Shown: one piece after another, positions 60,564-64,000 of the stretch
Numbering within the stretch: position 1 is the stretch's first letter
How the letters are laid out: each line of letters opens with the position of its first letter
Origin: CAVRUD01 sp963849635
GTDB taxonomy: Bacteria; Chloroflexota; Chloroflexia; Thermomicrobiales; UBA6265
NCBI GenBank assembly: GCA_963849635.1
Contig: CAWKIA010000003.1
Span: 62,001 to 126,000 of the forward strand
DNA: 64,000 nucleotides
Direction: 5' to 3'
The notes under the pieces: generated by a model
Database searches by the model: none
What the model saw: only the letters and a program-made list of their open reading frames with translations
Told to the model about the DNA's origin: nothing
Program-made: the position numbers and the translations under genes

Positions 60564-61439
60564 GTGGGCAACAACGTGGGGCGAGGATCGCTCCGTTTCA
60601 ATGCGCCGTCATGGACACGGCGCCAGATCATCGCGGGGGCTGGTGTGGCAGCCGCCGCTCTGGCGGTTGGCCCGCGACGAGGCCGGGCCTCGGATCCGGC
60701 GGAGCCATCAGGGCCAGAGCCGGTGACGGTCAACGGTCGTCTCTATGACGCCTACGTCCCCTCTGCCCTGAAGCCCGCGCAGTATTTCTATTACACCTGC
60801 GAGTTCGACTCCGCCTGGGTCATCATGAAGACCTTCGGCGTCGATGTGCCATTTGAAGATCAGTTGGCGATCGTTGGCTACAACCGGGACCCTGAGCCAT
60901 TCTGGACCGACACACCCACGGGCCCGGTGATCACCGGTGGTGACATTGGCGAGAATTTCTGCGGCGACTACACCAGCAACCTGGTCGCGAAGATCCGTGG
61001 CAGCGCCATGAGGAAAGTCTTCGACGCCTATGACTTCCCGTCGCTGGCCGTCAAAAAGCGTGAAGACATCGAGTCCTGCCTCCTTGCGGGCGGCCTCGTC
61101 TTCGTCAAGTGCACGGTCGATTTCAAGGAATACGCGCCTGCGATCTGGGCAGCAACCAACGGCAAGACCTATCCGGTTCCCCTCGGCAACGATCACGCCG
61201 CGGTGGTGATGGGATTCAATTCCGAGGCGGTTGTGGTCCGCGATGTGCTTGGCCCAACCAACACGAATTGGGATCGCCAGTACGAATACGAAGTCGCCTG
61301 GCCAACGTTCATCGCCTCAATAGAGGCCCACGCCTGGGATGGGCGGGCGGTCTATCCACCCGGAACCGTGCTGGAGCCGGAGAACGAGCCGGAGAAGATC
61401 GTGCATTCCACCCAGAAAGACGACGGCACCGGTATCTAG
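60564..61439 (+). CDS. Tat-exported C39-like papain-fold protein
   Basis: GTG at 60564 follows GGAAGGG. The N-terminus WTRRQIIAGAGVAAAALAVG is a twin-arginine signal (R19, R20). The mature domain has a papain-like/C39 arrangement: Cys79 in FYYTCEFDSAWVIMKTFG, His211 in GNDHAAVVMGF and Asp227 in VVVRDVLGP. These match the order of the Cys-His-Asp triad, with an oxyanion-helper Gln replaced (Tyr-rich stretch before Cys79), so proteolytic activity is plausible but unproved. Its 291 residues are a normal size for a stand-alone C39_2-like domain. It lies divergent from the VIT-VWA gene and 75 nt before chaB. Confidence 0.72.
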   Translation: MGNNVGRGSLRFNAPSWTRRQIIAGAGVAAAALAVGPRRGRASDPAEPSGPEPVTVNGRLYDAYVPSALKPAQYFYYTCEFDSAWVIMKTFGVDVPFEDQLAIVGYNRDPEPFWTDTPTGPVITGGDIGENFCGDYTSNLVAKIRGSAMRKVFDAYDFPSLAVKKREDIESCLLAGGLVFVKCTVDFKEYAPAIWAATNGKTYPVPLGNDHAAVVMGFNSEAVVVRDVLGPTNTNWDRQYEYEVAWPTFIASIEAHAWDGRAVYPPGTVLEPENEPEKIVHSTQKDDGTGI

Positions 61440-61514
61440 AGTCTTGGGGCACGCAGAATGCAACTCCACGCTCATGGCGGCGTTCGGAAACAGCCGTCAT
61501 GGAAGGAGTTGGCA

Positions 61515-61730
61515 ATGCCCTACGAACGGACTTCTGAGTTGCCAGACAGTGTCCGCGATAACTTGCCCAAGCACGCCCAAGGGATTTACAAGGAGGCGTT
61601 CAATAGCGCCTGGGACGATCTCGACCACGACGAGCCTCGCGCCCATCGGGTCGCCTGGGGTGCGGTCAAGCGCTCGTACCACAAGAACGACGACGGCCGG
61701 TGGGTCAAGGGCGCGAGCAGCGACGACTAG
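61515..61730 (+). CDS. ChaB family protein
   Basis: The ATG at 61515 follows GGAAGGAG. The 71-residue protein is a full ChaB domain: YERTSELPDSVRDNLPKHAQ, then YKEAFNSAWDDLDHDE, RAHRVAWGAVKRSYHKNDDG and a short acidic end. ChaB was named as a regulator of the ChaA cation transporter in Escherichia coli, but the family is widespread and its biochemical role is uncertain. It sits downstream of the C39-like gene and is convergent with the MarR gene (13 nt between stops). Confidence 0.87.
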   Translation: MPYERTSELPDSVRDNLPKHAQGIYKEAFNSAWDDLDHDEPRAHRVAWGAVKRSYHKNDDGRWVKGASSDD

Positions 61731-61743
61731 GGATACGCGCGGG

Positions 61744-62826
61744 TCACTGGACCGTGACCTCGTTGGCGCCGCCGTTGATTTCGATCTCGTATCGATCAAC
61801 GGCTTCGGTGAAGTCAGGACTCTGGAACGTCATCCTGCCGCCCATCATCTCGTGGACCTGGTCATCGAAGGTGAGCTTGAAGAATCCGCTCGCCGCAACC
61901 AGGCGTGCTGGTATGCCCGAGGGCCGGAGAATCCGCGACTTAAATGCGCCACCTGTGACGCGGACCGGAACCACGCCTGCAGGTTTCGGGAGCTGTAGGG
62001 TTAGGTCCATTGACCCACCAGTGACGGAAAATGATGTCACCGCCAAGTCTCGTAGGTCAGCGTCGACCTCGGCCGCTCCGCCGCGCACCTCGATCGACCA
62101 TGGGACCGATGCGTTCAGGCTGATCTCTCCGGGCTGGGGCCGGCTGAAGAGCTTGAAGCGCTTGGGATAGCGGACAGAGACGACGCCGACTCTGAACGGT
62201 GAAGGTCGGTGCGGGTGATTCGAAACGAGCCTGATAAAGGTCGTCAATGTCCGGGTTCGGCGCGGATCGCGACGCGGTAGGCGCCGTTTGTGAAGACCAG
62301 GCGACCGCTCGTGGTCGATCCCAACGGAGCGAGCCAGTCCATCGCCACTGACCCCCTCCGAAGCGCCCCTGATCCTGGCCGTCTCCTCCCGGGTCAATGC
62401 GTCAGTCTTCCGCGCGAAGTCGAGCAGGATGGCGAGCGCCTGATCGTCGTAACTGTTGATCAGGTGATCCCAGGCTGCCTCGGACTCCGACGCGAAGATT
62501 CCCACGCCCGCGCGCTCCAGTGCCTCCGAATCGGGCTCAATTACGACTCGCCGGGCGTCGCGCGGGTCTTTCGTTCGCCGCACATACCCCTTCTGCTCCA
62601 GCCGATTGACTAGGCCAGTGATCGCGCCCGTTGTCAGGCGCATCTCCTCCGCCAACTGCCCGGCGGTGATCGGGCCGGTGAGTGTCAGGACATTGATGCA
62701 CTGCAGGTCGGTCAGGTTCATCCCGCTGCGCTCGGCGATCGCCTGGACATAGAAGATCCCCTCGGCGGAACTCCGGCGCCATTCCTCCCTGAGCGCTTGG
62801 AGCAGCTCCTCGCGTGTGTTCGCCAT
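61744..62826 (-). CDS. MarR-family repressor with a fused beta-rich domain; internal segment disturbed by three indels
   Basis: Residues 1-150 are a MarR winged helix: LTDLQCINVLTLTGPITAGQ, then LTTGAITGLVNRLEQKGYVR and DARRVVIEP. The C-terminal half (IEVRGGAAEVDADLRDLAV, PAGVVPVRVTGGAFKSR) is a repetitive beta-rich domain. Between them about 45 residues (GLARSVGIDHERSPG...) look unlike protein. The two other frames read sensibly there: MDWLAPLGSTTSGRLVFTNG and AYRVAIRAEP in one, then DIDDLYQARFESPAPTFTV in the next. Three single-base shifts, near 62355 (a G5 run), 62252 and 62205, cancel to leave one open frame. The shown coordinates are real but the central translation is probably wrong. 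The protein represses the divergent exporter and itself via palindromes at 62867-62912. Confidence 0.8.
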   Translation of the reverse strand: MANTREELLQALREEWRRSSAEGIFYVQAIAERSGMNLTDLQCINVLTLTGPITAGQLAEEMRLTTGAITGLVNRLEQKGYVRRTKDPRDARRVVIEPDSEALERAGVGIFASESEAAWDHLINSYDDQALAILLDFARKTDALTREETARIRGASEGVSGDGLARSVGIDHERSPGLHKRRLPRRDPRRTRTLTTFIRLVSNHPHRPSPFRVGVVSVRYPKRFKLFSRPQPGEISLNASVPWSIEVRGGAAEVDADLRDLAVTSFSVTGGSMDLTLQLPKPAGVVPVRVTGGAFKSRILRPSGIPARLVAASGFFKLTFDDQVHEMMGGRMTFQSPDFTEAVDRYEIEINGGANEVTVQ

Positions 62827-62831
62827 AGAGG

Positions 62832-62860
62832 TTGACAGCCCCTTCAGTCAGGAGTAGCAT
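62832..62860 (+). promoter_or_regulatory. Sigma70-type promoter of the DrrA-like gene
   Basis: TTGACA (62832-62837, perfect), 17-nt spacer, TAGCAT (62855-62860). The transcription start would be near 62867, directly at the first palindrome, so repressor binding there would block it. Confidence 0.7.
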
Positions 62861-62888
62861 CGATACATCTTAGTAACTAAGATATCAA
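62860..62888 (-). promoter_or_regulatory. Promoter of the MarR-family gene with operator in the spacer
   Basis: On the minus strand TTGATA (62888-62883), a 17-nt spacer and TATCGA (62865-62860). The spacer corresponds almost exactly to the first 17-bp palindrome, an arrangement that predicts strong autorepression. Confidence 0.55.
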
Positions 62889-62912
62889 TGTTTGATCATC
62901 TTAGCAGCTAAG
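62867..62912. promoter_or_regulatory. Tandem palindromic operators of the MarR regulator
   Basis: ATCTTAGTAACTAAGAT (62867-62883) is a perfect 17-bp palindrome. CTTAGCAGCTAAG (62900-62912) is a second copy with centre 31 bp away, i.e. three helical turns, on the same DNA face. Both share CTTAG(N)3CTAAG. A third, shorter palindrome ATCAATGTTTGAT (62884-62896) lies between. The sites cover both divergent promoters. Confidence 0.75.
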
Positions 62913-62953
62913 TGAGCGCAGTGTAACATGGCGACCTGAGCAGGAGAAGCAGC

Positions 62954-63976
62954 GTGGATCAGATTGCAAAGACCGGTCGCGGACAACGCCCGCCGGGGCC
63001 GCACACCGCCCCGGCGGTGGACGCAAACGGACTGGTTCGCCGGTTCGGCGACAAGGTCGCGGTGGATGGGGTGAGTCTCAGAATAGATACCGGCGAGATC
63101 TTCGGTGTCCTCGGCCCGAACGGCGCCGGCAAGACGACGTTGATCCGGATGCTGGCCACCCTCCTCCGCCCGGACGACGGGTCGGCCCGGGTCTTCGGCC
63201 ACGACATCGTCCATGAAGCCGACGCCGTACGGGCCATGGTGAGCCTGACCGGCCAGTTCGCCGCAGTGGATGAGGATCTAACTGGGCAGGAGAACCTTGT
63301 CCTCATTGCCCGCCTCCTCGGGTTCTCGCGCCGGGATGCGAAACGACGCGCCGGCGAGTTGCTCGCCGCCTTCGGCATTGCCGACGCGGCTGAACAGCAA
63401 GCAAAGACCTACTCGGGCGGAATGCGAAGGCGGCTCGACATCGCTGCCTCGATTGTCGTCACACCGGAACTACTCTTCCTGGACGAGCCGACGACCGGGC
63501 TTGACCCGCGCAGCCGCAATCAGGTCTGGGACATTGTCCGCGGCCTCGCCGCCGGGGGGACGACGGTGCTCCTAACCACGCAGTACTTGGACGAGGCGGA
63601 TCAGTTGGCGGACAGGATTGCCGTCATCGATGCCGGCAAGATCATCGCCGAGGGAACCCCGGGTCAATTGAAAAGCTCAGTCGGATCGGGCGCTCTTCGC
63701 GTCAGGCTGCGTCACCCGGAGCAGCGCCCGGAGACGGAGCGGCTCCTGGAACGAATGCTCGGCACGCCGGTTCAGGCAGGCTCCGATCCGGGCTCCATTC
63801 TGGTCCGGGTTTCCGACGCTGACCTCGCCACGAACGCGCTCGCGGAACTGTCCCGCGCGCGAATCGTGGTCGACGACTTTTCGCTTGGACAACCGAGTCT
63901 GGATGAGGTTTTCCTGACGCTGACTGGTCATCCGACGGCCGAAGCGGCCGAGAAGACGGAGGAGGCGGTTGCATGA
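62954..63976 (+). CDS. DrrA-type ABC exporter ATP-binding protein
   Basis: GTG at 62954 follows AGGAGAAGC. The 340-residue protein has Walker A GVLGPNGAGKTTLIRML, Q-loop LTGQFAAVDEDLTGQENL, signature YSGGMRRRLDIAAS, Walker B LLFLDEPTTGLDPRSR and H-loop TTQYLDEADQL. The C-terminal domain (SILVRVSDADLATNALAEL, then VDDFSLGQPSLDEVFLTLTG) is typical of daunorubicin-resistance DrrA ATPases. It powers export of drugs or lipophilic compounds with a DrrB-type permease, whose gene starts within the stop codon (ATGA overlap). Control by the divergent MarR protein through the palindromes is well supported by position. Confidence 0.9.
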   Translation: MDQIAKTGRGQRPPGPHTAPAVDANGLVRRFGDKVAVDGVSLRIDTGEIFGVLGPNGAGKTTLIRMLATLLRPDDGSARVFGHDIVHEADAVRAMVSLTGQFAAVDEDLTGQENLVLIARLLGFSRRDAKRRAGELLAAFGIADAAEQQAKTYSGGMRRRLDIAASIVVTPELLFLDEPTTGLDPRSRNQVWDIVRGLAAGGTTVLLTTQYLDEADQLADRIAVIDAGKIIAEGTPGQLKSSVGSGALRVRLRHPEQRPETERLLERMLGTPVQAGSDPGSILVRVSDADLATNALAELSRARIVVDDFSLGQPSLDEVFLTLTGHPTAEAAEKTEEAVA

Positions 63977-64000
63977 CTGCTCAAACCATGACTTCCCAGG
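63973..64000 (+). CDS. Start of DrrB-type permease gene (3' truncated by window)
   Basis: ATG at 63973 overlaps the stop codon of the ATPase gene (ATGA). Only nine residues (MTAQTMTSQ) are visible. Identity as an ABC-2 type permease follows from position alone. Confidence 0.55.

Overview
The window looks like a chromosomal segment of a high-GC Chloroflexota bacterium, most likely class Thermomicrobia (Sphaerobacter-like). This is inferred from base composition and gene style: several large STAND-ATPase regulators with LuxR or XRE domains, DUF4397 and tandem-95 surface proteins, Tat-exported enzymes and a MutS/MutL pair. No rRNA, tRNA, CRISPR array, prophage or insertion sequence was recognised.

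Layout. 1-4.4 kb: end of a duplicated ECF-type ABC ATPase, two paralogous mini membrane proteins, a Tat-exported amidase and a 41-aa membrane peptide. 4.4-11.4 kb: a frameshifted DUF4397 protein, a badly frameshifted XRE-STAND regulator convergent with a frameshifted CHAT (caspase-like) gene, a secreted cupin-like protein and a hypothetical gene. 11.9-16 kb: an SDR, a nested inverted-repeat element, a cystathionine gamma-synthase/lyase and a DHA2 efflux pump. 16-22.5 kb: a surface block on the minus strand with a secreted zinc-metallopeptidase candidate, a YceI protein, and two tandem-95 proteins, one of which ends in an LPNTG sortase signal. 22.9-29.3 kb: a STAND-LuxR regulator, cystathionine beta-synthase (with the gamma enzyme, a complete reverse transsulfuration pair), an AbrB-like protein and MutL.

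29.5-50 kb is dominated by secreted proteins of unknown function. Three tandem paralogues share a DLAAM motif and a C-terminal cysteine pair. Two further proteins carry two and four copies of an approximately 150-residue domain (YxSPxFGYxxEW...IECR), and the third DLAAM paralogue carries one copy, which links the two families. The block also holds an intact STAND-LuxR regulator, a toxin-antitoxin-like pair placed 3 nt after mutS, and an ECF sigma/anti-sigma operon whose anti-sigma factor has a large external beta-propeller. 50-64 kb: a ROK kinase coupled to a nucleotidyltransferase-like protein, Lon protease, a GNAT enzyme, a frameshifted antiporter, a frameshifted small membrane protein, a frameshifted VIT-VWA protein, a Tat-exported C39-like protein, ChaB, and a MarR regulator divergent from a DrrAB-type exporter with clear palindromic operators.

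At least eight genes need one or more indels to read through, about 15 sites in all, while several neighbouring genes of 900 codons are intact. The sites cluster in genes and often lie in short homopolymers. Residual long-read assembly error is therefore a serious alternative to real gene decay, and frameshifted genes are annotated as broken with this caveat.
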